From Streptococcus porcinus (lineage in GTDB: Bacteria; Bacillota; Bacilli; Lactobacillales; Streptococcaceae): a stretch of 64,000 bases of DNA. Both the position numbers and the translations under genes were made by a program. Location: contig NZ_LR594036.1 of the NCBI RefSeq assembly GCF_901542335.1, positions 1,674,001-1,738,000 on the forward strand, in the 5' to 3' direction. This document shows, one piece after another, positions 8,183 through 16,065 of the stretch (positions within the stretch are counted from its first letter, which is position 1; every line of letters begins with the position of its first letter). Under the pieces are notes generated by a model, which was not told where the DNA came from, did no database searches, and saw nothing but the letters and a program-made list of their open reading frames with translations.

Positions 8183-9754
8183 ATGAAAAAGCTATTAATG
8201 ACCTGCTTTTTTGCTCTCTTTTTCCTATTTGGGGGAAATAATCTAGCACAAGCGGATAACTATTTACGCGTTGGTATGGAAGCTGCTTACGCTCCCTTCA
8301 ACTGGACACAAGATACAGATGCGAATGGTGCTGTTCCTATCGAAGGCACTAATCAATACGCTAACGGCTATGATGTCCAAATTGCTAAAAAAGTCGCTAA
8401 ATCACTTGACAAGAAATTATTAGTTGTCAAAACATCATGGACAGGCCTAATCCCAGCACTAACCTCTAAAAAAATAGACATGATTGCTGCTGGTATGAGT
8501 CCCACAGAAGAACGTAAAAAAGAAATTACTTTTTCTGATAGCTACTATACCAGTGAGCCGGTTATTGTTGTAAAAGCTGATAGTAAATTTGCTAAAGCAA
8601 AATCTCTAGCTGATTTTGCGGGTGCTAAAATCACTGCTCAACAAGGTGTTTGGCATGTCAACCTGATTCCTCAAATTAAAGGAGTTAAAGCACAAACACC
8701 TATGGGCGATTTTTCACAAATGCGTCAAGCTTTATCCTCTGGCGTTATTGATGGTTATATTTCAGAACGACCTGAAGCTATGACCGCTCAAAATGCTAAT
8801 AGCTCTTTCAAAATGGTAACTCTCAAAAATGGTTTTACTGTCAATTCATCTGACGCTGCCATCGCAGTAGGTATGCGTAAGGATGATAGTCGTATTAATC
8901 AGATTAATCAAGTCCTAACTGAATTATCTCCTAACGACCGTTTAAGTTTAATGGACAAAATGGTAACATTGCAACCTAAAGAAGAAAAATCATCCAATAC
9001 TACTAAACCTTCTTTTCTACATCAAATGTGGACTATTTTAAGAAGCAATTGGAAACAATTTTTACGCGGTACAGGACTTACACTACTTATCTCAACAATC
9101 GGTACTGTTGTTGGTTTGATTATCGGTTTATTGATTGGCATATATAGAACCGCAACCAAGTCAAAAAATAAAATGGTAGCTTTCTTCCAAAAAGTTTTTG
9201 GATGGTTCTTAAATATTTATATTGAGGTTTTCCGAGGAACACCGATGATTGTTCAATCCATGGTTATTTACTATGGTACTGCTCAAGCATTTGGGATTTC
9301 AATAGATCGAACTCTAGCTGCCATTCTTATCGTATCTATTAATACTGGTGCCTATATGACAGAAATTGTTCGTGGTGGGATATTTGCCGTTGATCAAGGA
9401 CAATTTGAAGCTGCAACCGCCCTTGGATTTTCACACGGACAAACCATGCGAAAGATTGTTCTACCTCAGGTTATTCGAAATATTCTACCCGCAACAGGTA
9501 ACGAGTTTGTTATCAATATTAAAGATACATCTGTGCTAAACGTTATCTCTGTTGTTGAGCTTTATTTCTCGGGTAACACAGTCGCTACTCAAAATTATCA
9601 ATATTTCCAAACTTTCTCAGTTATCGCACTGATTTACTTTATCTTAACTTTCACTGTAACAAGAATCCTTCGCTATGTAGAACACCGATTGGATGATGAT
9701 ACGTACACAACTGTAGTAAGAGAAATGCCTTTGGAGGAGTCTACGAATGTCTAA
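8183..9754 (+). CDS. glnP: Amino-acid (glutamine-type) ABC transporter, fused substrate-binding and permease protein
   Basis: This is a GlnP-like fusion that captures a polar amino acid outside the membrane and forms the channel. The 523-aa protein starts with a signal sequence (about 1-24), then one SBP_bac_3 domain (about 26-260, with [12 protein letters not shown] and [14 protein letters not shown]). A His/Met/PBP permease domain follows (about 295-510) with the EAA loop [20 protein letters not shown]. Many lactic acid bacteria carry two binding domains in GlnP; here there is one. glnQ overlaps its last 8 bp. Substrate could be glutamine, glutamate or another polar amino acid. Confidence 0.9.
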   Translation: MKKLLMTCFFALFFLFGGNNLAQADNYLRVGMEAAYAPFNWTQDTDANGAVPIEGTNQYANGYDVQIAKKVAKSLDKKLLVVKTSWTGLIPALTSKKIDMIAAGMSPTEERKKEITFSDSYYTSEPVIVVKADSKFAKAKSLADFAGAKITAQQGVWHVNLIPQIKGVKAQTPMGDFSQMRQALSSGVIDGYISERPEAMTAQNANSSFKMVTLKNGFTVNSSDAAIAVGMRKDDSRINQINQVLTELSPNDRLSLMDKMVTLQPKEEKSSNTTKPSFLHQMWTILRSNWKQFLRGTGLTLLISTIGTVVGLIIGLLIGIYRTATKSKNKMVAFFQKVFGWFLNIYIEVFRGTPMIVQSMVIYYGTAQAFGISIDRTLAAILIVSINTGAYMTEIVRGGIFAVDQGQFEAATALGFSHGQTMRKIVLPQVIRNILPATGNEFVINIKDTSVLNVISVVELYFSGNTVATQNYQYFQTFSVIALIYFILTFTVTRILRYVEHRLDDDTYTTVVREMPLEESTNV

Positions 9755-10487
9755 TCCTATTATTGAAATCAAACATTTGAAAAAATCATACGGGAATCAT
9801 CAAGTCTTAAAAGATATTTCCCTATCTGTAAATAAAGGCGAAGTCATCTCAATTATTGGTTCATCAGGGTCAGGCAAATCAACCCTATTACGATCTATAA
9901 ACCTCCTTGAAGAACCAACTGATGGGCAAGTCTTATTCCATGGAAAAAATGTCCTCGCTGATGATTATAATTTGACTCATTATCGTGAAAAACTGGGTAT
10001 GGTTTTTCAATCCTTTAACCTTTTTGAAAATCTTAATGTCCTTGAAAATGCAATCGTTGCTCAAACTACAGTCTTAAAAAGAAGTCGTTCAGAAGCAGAA
10101 AAGATAGCTAAAGAAAACCTTAATTCAGTCGGAATGACCGAGCAATATTGGAAGGCAAAACCAAAACAACTGTCTGGTGGCCAAAAACAACGTGTCGCTA
10201 TCGCTCGCGCTCTTTCAGTAAATCCTGAAGCTATGCTATTTGACGAACCTACTTCTGCTTTAGATCCTGAGATGGTAGGTGAAGTTTTAAAAACTATGCA
10301 AGACCTTGCAAAATCAGGACTTACAATGATCATCGTAACCCATGAAATGGATTTTGCTCAAGAAGTTTCAAATCGCGTTATTTTTATGGATAAAGGTGTC
10401 ATCGCCGAAGAAGGAACCCCTCAAGATATTTTTGAAAATCCTAAACAAGATCGTACAAAAGAATTCTTACAACGTTTTCTAAAATAA
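9747..10487 (+). CDS. glnQ: Amino-acid ABC transporter ATP-binding protein
   Basis: This is the ATPase partner of the fused permease gene, which it overlaps by 8 bp. The 246-aa protein has Walker A GSSGSGKS (about 37-44), Q-loop VFQSFNLF, the signature LSGGQKQR, Walker [13 protein letters not shown] and the H-loop VTHEMDF. Length and the [18 protein letters not shown] tail are standard for polar amino-acid transporters. GGAGG upstream of the ATG lies within the permease gene. The native terminator is interrupted by an IS just downstream. Confidence 0.95.
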   Translation: MSNPIIEIKHLKKSYGNHQVLKDISLSVNKGEVISIIGSSGSGKSTLLRSINLLEEPTDGQVLFHGKNVLADDYNLTHYREKLGMVFQSFNLFENLNVLENAIVAQTTVLKRSRSEAEKIAKENLNSVGMTEQYWKAKPKQLSGGQKQRVAIARALSVNPEAMLFDEPTSALDPEMVGEVLKTMQDLAKSGLTMIIVTHEMDFAQEVSNRVIFMDKGVIAEEGTPQDIFENPKQDRTKEFLQRFLK

Positions 10488-10522
10488 AAAAAAGCCTCAA
10501 AAGTTAGATAACATGATATGTC

Positions 10523-10559
10523 CCCCTTTTACTGGACTAATCCAGTGAAAGGGGTTTTT
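10523..10559 (+). promoter_or_regulatory. IS left-end 14-bp hairpin plus T-run masking the transposase SD
   Basis: Arms 10523-10536 and 10541-10554 pair perfectly (one T-G pair) around a CTAA loop and are followed by TTTTTG and the orfA ATG. AAAGGGG, the only SD-like sequence, lies in the 3' arm. glnPQ transcripts entering the IS should fold it, so it can act as a replacement terminator and as a translation block for transposase. Confidence 0.78.
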
Positions 10560-10561
10560 GT

Positions 10562-11125
10562 ATGAAATATAATTATAATTTTAAATTAAATGCAGTAAAC
10601 ATGTATCGTTCAGGTCAGTGGATAGAGACTCCAGTTGGTATCGGGCAAAAAAACTTTAGAAAAAGAATTGTCCGATGGTCAAAAACTGCGGAAATACATG
10701 GTTTTGATTTTCTAAAACATTCAAAATCATCTAAAAATCGTACAGTTGAAGAAAGATATGAGCTAGTTGCACGTGTCTTCTCTGGAGAATCTCAAAGTAG
10801 TGTTGCAATTAACGCGGGTATTGATACTGGACTATTGTCTAAATGGGTTCAAATATATAAAATAAAAGGGTATGAAGGATTGAATCTTAAAAGAGGTCAC
10901 CGAAGGAAAAAGGAACCGCCTATGACTAAAAAATATAAGCCAGCTGATTTAACGCCTACAGAAAGAGAAGAATTAATAAGATTAAGAGCTGAAACAGCCT
11001 ATTTAAAAACAGAAAATGAAGCAATAAAAAAATTAATCGCCTTGAGACACAAAAAGGAAGCTGCGCTACTCAAGGCGAAAAAGCGGCAATCGTCAAGGAA
11101 CTTAAAGAAAAAGGATATCACATAA
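10562..11125 (+). CDS. IS3-family transposase OrfA (double HTH type)
   Basis: This is the DNA-binding subunit of the second IS. The 187-aa product begins MKYNYNFKLNAVNMYRSGQ, with two HTH_29-like units (about 5-55 and 62-110), a basic stretch (KRGHRRKKE) and a C-terminal coiled coil (ELIRLRAETAYLKTENEAIKKL). The ATG lies 2 nt after the T-run of the left-end hairpin. The reading frame ends about 90 bp after the slippery site, so OrfA and OrfAB differ only at the C-terminus. Confidence 0.9.
   Translation: MKYNYNFKLNAVNMYRSGQWIETPVGIGQKNFRKRIVRWSKTAEIHGFDFLKHSKSSKNRTVEERYELVARVFSGESQSSVAINAGIDTGLLSKWVQIYKIKGYEGLNLKRGHRRKKEPPMTKKYKPADLTPTEREELIRLRAETAYLKTENEAIKKLIALRHKKEAALLKAKKRQSSRNLKKKDIT
11026..11032 (+). 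promoter_or_regulatory. Programmed -1 frameshift site A AAA AAA
   Basis: An A7 run in orfA phase (ATA AAA AAA TTA). After a -1 slip the next codons read INRLETQKGS and continue open into orfB. No convincing ATG or SD exists for separate orfB translation. Confidence 0.8.
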
Positions 11126-11943
11126 AATATCTTCTCAAAGCAGTAAACCTAGCCAAATCAACTTATTATTTCGAGATTGGCAAGATAGATGCTGTTGCTT
11201 TAAGAAACGAAGAGTTACTTAACGAAATCAAAAGTATTTTTGAGTCAAATAAAAGTAGATATGGCGTTAGACGAGTCTATCAAGAACTGATTAATCGTGG
11301 ATACAAGGTGAACCATAAGAGAGTTCAACGTCTCATGCATAAAGAAGGTTTATTAGGCAAACGTCCAAAGGAAAAATACCATTCCTATAAAGGTGAGGTA
11401 GGAAAGATTGCCGACAATATTATTGCTAGAAACTTTAGCACAACTGCGCCTTTACAAAAGTGGACAACAGATGTCTCTCAGTTTAATTTTTCATGGGGAA
11501 AGTGTTATATATCGCCAGTTTTAGACATGAACACAAATGAAATCATATCATATGATTTATCTATGAGTCCTAATCTTGAACAGATAAGTAGAATGCTCGA
11601 TAGAGCTTTCAATAAATTTCCATCAGTAGATGGTCTTATATTTCATTCTGATCAAGGTTGGCAGTACCAACATCCTTATTTTAGAAATACATTACACCAA
11701 CATGGTATTGTCCAGTCTATGTCACGGAAAGGGAACTGCTACGATAATTGTATAATGGAGACATTTTTTGGAAGGTTAAAAAATGAGATGTATTATGGCT
11801 ATGAGAAAGACTATTCTTCATTTGAAGAATTCTCAAGAGCTGTTGAGAAATATATTGATTATTACAATAACAAAAGAATTCAGGCAAAAACAAAATGGAT
11901 GCCTCCTGTACAATACAGGATAACATCCATGCGTTCCGCCTAG
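11032..11943 (+). CDS. IS3-family transposase OrfB, expressed by frameshift
   Basis: This is the catalytic domain of the second IS transposase. The frame is open from the slippery site to the stop at 11941-11943, about 303 residues; the first possible start codon inside it that matches family position is only a GTG at 11308. Visible parts are LAKSTYYFEI and SRYGVRRVYQELINRGY (HTH_21), then the rve core with [18 protein letters not shown] and METFFG, giving D, D and E, and the [11 protein letters not shown] tail. The lack of a proper start argues that it is made only as OrfAB. Confidence 0.88.
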   Translation: MNRLETQKGSCATQGEKAAIVKELKEKGYHIKYLLKAVNLAKSTYYFEIGKIDAVALRNEELLNEIKSIFESNKSRYGVRRVYQELINRGYKVNHKRVQRLMHKEGLLGKRPKEKYHSYKGEVGKIADNIIARNFSTTAPLQKWTTDVSQFNFSWGKCYISPVLDMNTNEIISYDLSMSPNLEQISRMLDRAFNKFPSVDGLIFHSDQGWQYQHPYFRNTLHQHGIVQSMSRKGNCYDNCIMETFFGRLKNEMYYGYEKDYSSFEEFSRAVEKYIDYYNNKRIQAKTKWMPPVQYRITSMRSA

Positions 11944-11983
11944 TTTATAAGTATGTGTCCAGGATTCTGGGTACATATCAACA

Positions 11984-12261
11984 ACCTAACAATTGAGGTC
12001 TTTTTTATAAAATAAATCTATGATAGAAAAGTAAAATAAGTGACAGTCATCTTATAGCTCTTAAAGAAATTTAAAAAAAATAACAACTAACTTAACTAAA
12101 ACTCCACTTCTTTAAAAAGTACCCCTATAGGGGACAACAACTTCAATTTCGATATCAACGCTTAAGGTTTAGAGAAAATCTGCAAAAAACACTAAGCACC
12201 AGTCCACAGTAGCATTTTCAATCTATACTCATTCAAAGTATTACTATTTTTAAAAATATAC
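11984..12261. other. Non-coding stretch after the IS; holds one GC-rich palindrome
   Basis: No credible gene is visible. The stretch begins with the detached right arm of the glnPQ terminator. The one salient element is CCCCTATAGGGG at 12122-12133, a perfect 12-bp palindrome in very AT-rich DNA. It resembles CsoR/CstR-type operators (C-run, short AT centre, G-run). It lies about 130 bp before the promoter of the 38-aa gene, with no csoR or copper gene next to it. Confidence 0.4.
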
Positions 12262-12290
12262 TTTACCAGTTAAGTTTTTTATGATATACT
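12262..12290 (+). promoter_or_regulatory. Promoter of the 38-aa gene (extended -10)
   Basis: -35 TTTACC (12262-12267), 17 bp, then TGATATACT with -10 TATACT (12285-12290). The expected leader is about 34 nt, with AGGAGG before the ATG. Confidence 0.75.
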
Positions 12291-12330
12291 ATTCTTGTTA
12301 ACGTTAATAATCTTGCAATAGGAGGTAACT

Positions 12331-12447
12331 ATGGCCGAAAAAACTGACTTGGCGTCAGCTTACCGCAGACTAAAAAGTCCTAATATTAAAACAAAAAAAC
12401 GTGCTTTGAAAATTATTCATGAGTACAAGAGATCTGGTAAAAAATAA
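12331..12447 (+). CDS. 38-aa basic small protein (putative metal homeostasis protein type)
   Basis: A short gene encoding 38 residues, MAEKTDLASAYRRLKSPN at the start and a lysine/arginine-rich second half ending YKRSGKK. It has an ideal ribosome binding site (TAGGAGGTAAC), an extended -10 promoter upstream and a terminator 27 bp downstream, so expression is well supported. Very similar small proteins are widespread in streptococci and are labelled 'putative metal homeostasis protein' in public annotation, from memory; I know of no demonstrated mechanism. It is soluble, highly basic and lacks cysteines, so direct metal binding is not obvious. Confidence 0.8.
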   Translation: MAEKTDLASAYRRLKSPNIKTKKRALKIIHEYKRSGKK

Positions 12448-12474
12448 CAGGAATCTCTAAAATAAAGTCAGACA

Positions 12475-12516
12475 AAAAAGCAACTAAGACACATCCCTCC
12501 GTCTTAGTTGCTTTTT
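12475..12516. terminator. Bidirectional terminator between the 38-aa gene and the SPFH gene
   Basis: AAAAAGCAACTAAGAC (12475-12490) and GTCTTAGTTGCTTTTT (12501-12516) form a 16-bp perfect stem with A-runs and T-runs on both sides. It serves the plus-strand small gene and the minus-strand SPFH gene. Confidence 0.92.
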
Positions 12517-12520
12517 AATA

Positions 12521-13417
12521 TTATTTAACTTTCAGAGCTGATAAGACTTGTGCCCGAATATCATCAACTCCATTTGGGGTATTAGGTAAGAATAAAGTTT
12601 GATTGCCTCTAGAAGCAAATGTATTTAGGGTATCAAGGTATTGATTTGTCAATAAAATTGACATAATTTGTTCCTCGTTTAAACTAATATTTGCTTCTTT
12701 TAATTCTTGAATAGATTCTGCTAAACCATCTACAATTGCTTTTCGTTGTTGTGCAATACCTACACCGTGCAAGCGATCTTTCTCAGCTTCTGCAGATGCT
12801 GCTGTAACAATCTTAATCTTATCAGCTTCTGCTAATTCTTGAGCAGCAACACGTTTACGTTGAGCAGCATTAATTTCATTCATTGATTGTTTAACTTCAG
12901 CATCAGGTTCAACTTTAGTAATCAAAGTTTTAACAATAATATAACCATAAGTTGACATTTCTTCTGCTACTTGATGTTGAACTTCAAGTGCAATTTCATC
13001 CTTTTTCTCAAAGAGTTCATCGAGAGTTAATTTAGGAACAGATGAACGCAAAGCATCTTCAATGTATGATTTAATTTGTGCTTCAGGTCTCATCAATTTA
13101 TAGTAAGCATCAGTAACATTATTTTCATTAACACGGTATTGAGTAGCAATGTTCAATGTAACGAAAACATTATCTTTTGTTTTGGTTTCAACTACAATCT
13201 CTGTTTGTAGTAATCTTAACTGGACACGTGCAGCAATCTTATCAATTCCAAAGGGCATTCTAAGGTGAATACCACTTTGTGAAGTTGTTTGGTATTTCCC
13301 AAAACGCTCAATAATGGCTACCGTCTGTTGTTTGACAACGTACAAAGCACTCGCAAGAATAGATATAATGACAATAATACAGATAATTAAAAACACGACT
13401 GGACCTAACACTAACAT
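12521..13417 (-). CDS. SPFH/Band 7 membrane-anchored protein
   Basis: A stomatin/prohibitin/flotillin-type protein that is anchored in the membrane and forms oligomers; family members organise membrane microdomains or control proteases. The 298-aa protein has one N-terminal TM segment (about 4-27) followed by the SPFH domain (VVKQQTVAIIERFGKYQTTSQSG...). A helical coiled-coil section follows (AAQRKRVAAQELAEADKIKIVTAASAEAEKDR is split over residues about 186-217), and then a C-terminal tail. It is closest to the QmcA/YbbK-like group by length. It stands alone with its own promoter and terminator. Confidence 0.9.
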   Translation of the reverse strand: MLVLGPVVFLIICIIVIISILASALYVVKQQTVAIIERFGKYQTTSQSGIHLRMPFGIDKIAARVQLRLLQTEIVVETKTKDNVFVTLNIATQYRVNENNVTDAYYKLMRPEAQIKSYIEDALRSSVPKLTLDELFEKKDEIALEVQHQVAEEMSTYGYIIVKTLITKVEPDAEVKQSMNEINAAQRKRVAAQELAEADKIKIVTAASAEAEKDRLHGVGIAQQRKAIVDGLAESIQELKEANISLNEEQIMSILLTNQYLDTLNTFASRGNQTLFLPNTPNGVDDIRAQVLSALKVK

Positions 13418-13496
13418 AAATACTCCTTCTTAAGTAGAGCTAGCTATGAACACTTTTTAATGTGTCTGCTGCATCCTGACTTATTGTTAATATATA

Positions 13497-13524
13497 ATTA
13501 TAATGGTTTTCTTATTTTTGTCAA
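13497..13524 (-). promoter_or_regulatory. SigA promoter of the SPFH gene
   Basis: On the minus strand, consensus TTGACA (13519-13524), 16 bp, TATAAT (13497-13502). The leader is about 75 nt. Confidence 0.85.
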
Positions 13525-13550
13525 ATAAAAAAGCAATAAGAAGTTATGAT

Positions 13551-13579
13551 ATAAAAAAGTAAGGTCATAAACCTTACTT
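13551..13579 (-). terminator. Terminator of asp23-fakA
   Basis: A 9-bp stem AAGTAAGGT/ACCTTACTT with a 5-nt loop and a T-run on the minus strand, just after the fakA stop codon. Confidence 0.85.
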
Positions 13580-13584
13580 AATAA

Positions 13585-15249
13585 TTATTCAACACTCATT
13601 ATATAAGGATAAACTGGCTGATCACCTTGGTGAATTTCAACTTCAATATCTTCATATTTCTCTTCTAAATAATCTGCCAAATCTTCAGCAAGTGCTGTAT
13701 TACCCTCTTCACCAATAAAGATAGTTACAATCTCACTATCTTCTTCGATCATCTGATCAAAGGTTGACTTCATAGCTGACTCAAGGTTAGCATCAGATAC
13801 TAAAATCTGACCATTAACCATACCTAGATAGTCGTTTTCATGAATCTCTAAGCCATCAATCGTTGTATCTCTGACTGCTAAAGTTAAGCTTCCGCTTGTA
13901 ACATCATTTAAGCTAGCTGACATTGCTGAAAAATTCTCGTCTAATGATTTAGAAGCGTCAAAGGCTAATAAGCTCGTTAATCCTTGTGGAACTGTTTTAC
14001 TTTCAATGACTACTGCGGGAATATCAACCACATCTGCTGCAGATTGAGCAGCCATGAAGATATTCTTGTTATTTGGTAAAAGAATAACTTGTTTTGCATT
14101 AACAGCTTCAATAGCTTTCACAATATCTTCAGTAGACGGATTCATAGTTTGTCCACCAGAAATAATGTAATCAACTCCTTGTGCAGTAAAGATGTCTGCT
14201 AAACCTTGTCCCGCTACAACAGCAATCAAACCAAACTCTTTCATCTCAGTCTTAGGACGTACTGTATTTGTTTTCTCAACTTGAGCATCATGCTGATTAC
14301 GCATATTGTCGACTTTAATTTTGATCAAAGAGCCATATTTTAGCCCTTCTTGCATCACAAGTCCAGGATCTTCGGTATGGACGTGAACCTTAACAATCTC
14401 ATCATCATTAACGACCATCAAAGAATCACCAAGATTGCTTAAATAGCCTTGAAATTCTTCATAATTGAATTCTTTAACGTAAGTTGGCCCTTGACGTAAA
14501 GCAACCATGATTTCAGTACAATAACCATATGTAATATCTTCTGTGGCAACATGTCCAACAACTGCCTTATGGTGCTCGGCGTTAATCATCTCAGACATAT
14601 TTGCTGGTGTCGCTTTAAAGTCTTCAGAAGCAATATAATCACCATTTAAGGCAGACAAGAAACCTTCATATATGAAAACTAAGCCTTGACCACCCGAGTC
14701 AACAACACCAACTTCTTTTAAAACTGGTAGTAGATCAGGTGTTTTTGCTAATGCTTTTTTAGCCCCTTTAAGGGCAGCGCTCATAACTTCAATAGCATCA
14801 TTAGTAGACTCAGCTTTTTTCAAAGCAGCGCTTGCAGCACCCCGTGAAACGGTTAAAATTGTCCCTTCAACTGGCTTCATCACAGCCTTATACGCTACTT
14901 CAACACCTGCTTGAAAAGCTTGTGCTAAATCTTGCCCATCCAACTCAACCTTGCCTTTAATGCTCTGACCAAAACCACGGAAAATTTGCGATGTGATAAC
15001 CCCAGAATTACCACGAGCTCCCATTAATAGACCTTTGGAAAGGATTTGACCAACTTCACCTACAGTTTCTGCGGGCTTGCTAGCAACTTCCTTTGCTCCA
15101 TTATCCATGGTCATTCCCATATTTGTCCCAGTATCTCCATCTGGAACAGGAAAGACATTTAAAGAATTAACATATTCTGCTTGTTTGCCTAGACGCGTTG
15201 CCGCGGCTTGAACCATTTCTTGGAACAAGCTTGCTGTAATATTTGACAC
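13585..15249 (-). CDS. fakA: Fatty acid kinase catalytic subunit FakA (DAK2/YloV family)
   Basis: FakA phosphorylates fatty acids bound to a FakB (DegV-family) partner, feeding exogenous fatty acids into phospholipid synthesis. The 554-aa protein has an N-terminal DAK2 nucleotide-binding domain with FPVPDGDTGTNMGMT (about 28-42) and GNSGVITSQIFRGF. A middle domain with the conserved VHVHTEDPG motif follows, then a C-terminal FakB-interacting domain. The start is GTG, and its G is the last base of the asp23 TAG stop (TAGTG), so the two are translationally coupled. FakB genes are not in this window. Confidence 0.92.
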   Translation of the reverse strand: MSNITASLFQEMVQAAATRLGKQAEYVNSLNVFPVPDGDTGTNMGMTMDNGAKEVASKPAETVGEVGQILSKGLLMGARGNSGVITSQIFRGFGQSIKGKVELDGQDLAQAFQAGVEVAYKAVMKPVEGTILTVSRGAASAALKKAESTNDAIEVMSAALKGAKKALAKTPDLLPVLKEVGVVDSGGQGLVFIYEGFLSALNGDYIASEDFKATPANMSEMINAEHHKAVVGHVATEDITYGYCTEIMVALRQGPTYVKEFNYEEFQGYLSNLGDSLMVVNDDEIVKVHVHTEDPGLVMQEGLKYGSLIKIKVDNMRNQHDAQVEKTNTVRPKTEMKEFGLIAVVAGQGLADIFTAQGVDYIISGGQTMNPSTEDIVKAIEAVNAKQVILLPNNKNIFMAAQSAADVVDIPAVVIESKTVPQGLTSLLAFDASKSLDENFSAMSASLNDVTSGSLTLAVRDTTIDGLEIHENDYLGMVNGQILVSDANLESAMKSTFDQMIEEDSEIVTIFIGEEGNTALAEDLADYLEEKYEDIEVEIHQGDQPVYPYIMSVE

Positions 15250-15614
15250 TAGTTTTCTCCTACAACCTTAATATTCTGCACATACACGTTAACCATATCG
15301 GCTGTTAAACCAAGTTGGCTTTCAAGATTAAATTTAACGCGTTCTTGGATATTCTTAGAAACTTCACTAATCTTTACACCATAACTCATCACAGTGTAGA
15401 CATCAACAGAAATACCCAAATCTGTAGATTTCACAACTACGCCTTTGGCATAGTTTTCCTTGCGAAGTAGCGATTGAAAATTGTCTTTTATAGCACTTTT
15501 ACTTGCCATACCTACAACGCCAAAAATTTCCGTTGCAGAACCACCAACAACAGTTGCAATAACGTCGTCAGATAGTTCAATTAGACCATCATTTGTATTA
15601 ATTTTTACAGTCAT
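15249..15614 (-). CDS. Asp23/Gls24 family protein (YloU-like)
   Basis: A small Asp23/Gls24-fold protein of 121 aa encoded directly before fakA, as in most Firmicutes, with one base of overlap. Visible family features are EIFGVVGMASKSAIKD near residue 30 and GVKISEVSKNIQERVKF near residue 80. Homologues are linked to envelope stress and lipid metabolism, but no biochemical role is firm for this member. AGGTAG precedes the ATG. It has an extended -10 promoter. Confidence 0.88.
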   Translation of the reverse strand: MTVKINTNDGLIELSDDVIATVVGGSATEIFGVVGMASKSAIKDNFQSLLRKENYAKGVVVKSTDLGISVDVYTVMSYGVKISEVSKNIQERVKFNLESQLGLTADMVNVYVQNIKVVGEN

Positions 15615-15645
15615 ATTTACTACCTCAAAAAGTTTTTATCAGTTT

Positions 15646-15674
15646 ATTTTATCACATATTAGCCCTAATGTAAA
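15646..15674 (-). promoter_or_regulatory. Promoter of asp23-fakA
   Basis: The minus strand reads TTTACA (15669-15674), 17 bp, then TGATAAAAT with -10 TAAAAT (15646-15651). Confidence 0.75.
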
Positions 15675-15720
15675 AAAATTTAGGTATAACAACAACATTC
15701 AACGATGAAACGGAAGAAAA

Positions 15721-15741
15721 TGAAAAAAGCCCTAAGGCTTA
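15721..15741 (-). terminator. Terminator of rpmB
   Basis: A 5-bp stem AAGCC/GGCTT with a 4-nt loop, followed by six T residues on the minus strand, 7 bp beyond the rpmB stop codon. Confidence 0.75.
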
Positions 15742-15747
15742 TTTCAA

Positions 15748-15936
15748 CTATACACGTTCAACTTGACCTGACTTAAGCGCACGAGCTGAAGCCCAAACTT
15801 TTTTAGGTTTACCATTAACCATAATAGTAACTTTTTGAAGATTTGGTTTAACTGTACGTTTTGTTTGATTCATAGCGTGTGAACGGTTATTACCAGATAC
15901 AGTCTTACGACCTGTGAAATAACATACTTTTGCCAT
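15748..15936 (-). CDS. rpmB: 50S ribosomal protein L28
   Basis: A small ribosomal protein of 62 aa beginning [20 protein letters not shown], with the conserved [10 protein letters not shown] and [12 protein letters not shown] segments. Only one cysteine (C5) is present, so this is the zinc-free form. AGGAGGAGAC lies before the ATG. It is monocistronic, lies upstream of and divergent to nothing essential, and has its own extended -10 promoter and terminator. Confidence 0.97.
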   Translation of the reverse strand: MAKVCYFTGRKTVSGNNRSHAMNQTKRTVKPNLQKVTIMVNGKPKKVWASARALKSGQVERV

Positions 15937-15996
15937 TTTATCAGTCTCCTCCTAGGTAGAATATGTTTACGATGTGCTAGCACCACATACCAAACT

Positions 15997-16025
15997 ATTC
16001 TATCATACGAGTAACCAATTAGCAA
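15997..16025 (-). promoter_or_regulatory. Promoter of rpmB (extended -10)
   Basis: The minus strand reads TTGCTA (16020-16025), 17 bp, then TGATAGAAT with -10 TAGAAT (15997-16002). The leader of about 55 nt contains a short CTAG-centred dyad. Confidence 0.8.
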
Positions 16026-16065
16026 GACTTTTTTCTCTAGTCTCTAACAACTTTTCAGCCTTTTC

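Larger units (their letters stand above)
10514..11980 (+). mobile_element. IS3-family insertion sequence, IS150 group, intact
   Basis: This is a 1,467-bp element. Its terminal inverted repeats begin TGATATGT and share CCC and CTGGAC. It is flanked by the 3-bp direct repeat ACA (10511-10513 and 11981-11983). It encodes orfA and, through a -1 frameshift on A7, a full orfB with the DDE triad. It is clearly related to but different from the element at 3678: the orfB cores share [17 protein letters not shown] and [10 protein letters not shown], but the N-terminal OrfA domains differ. I do not recognise its name. Confidence 0.88.
10494..12006 (+). terminator. glnPQ Rho-independent terminator, split by an IS element
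   Basis: The half at 10494-10507 (GCCTCAAAAGTTAG) and the half at 11986-11999 (CTAACAATTGAGGT), followed by C and six T residues, are inverted complements. Without the IS they form a 7-bp outer stem, a 2x2 internal loop, a 5-bp inner stem and an 8-nt loop, starting 7 bp after the glnQ stop codon. The IS and its ACA duplication lie in that loop. Confidence 0.82.

Noticed and set aside
11308..11943. Treating the second IS orfB as a separate truncated gene starting at GTG 11308
   Set aside because: The frame is open back to the A7 slippery site and contains normal N-terminal orfB sequence, so the IS is intact and uses -1 frameshifting.
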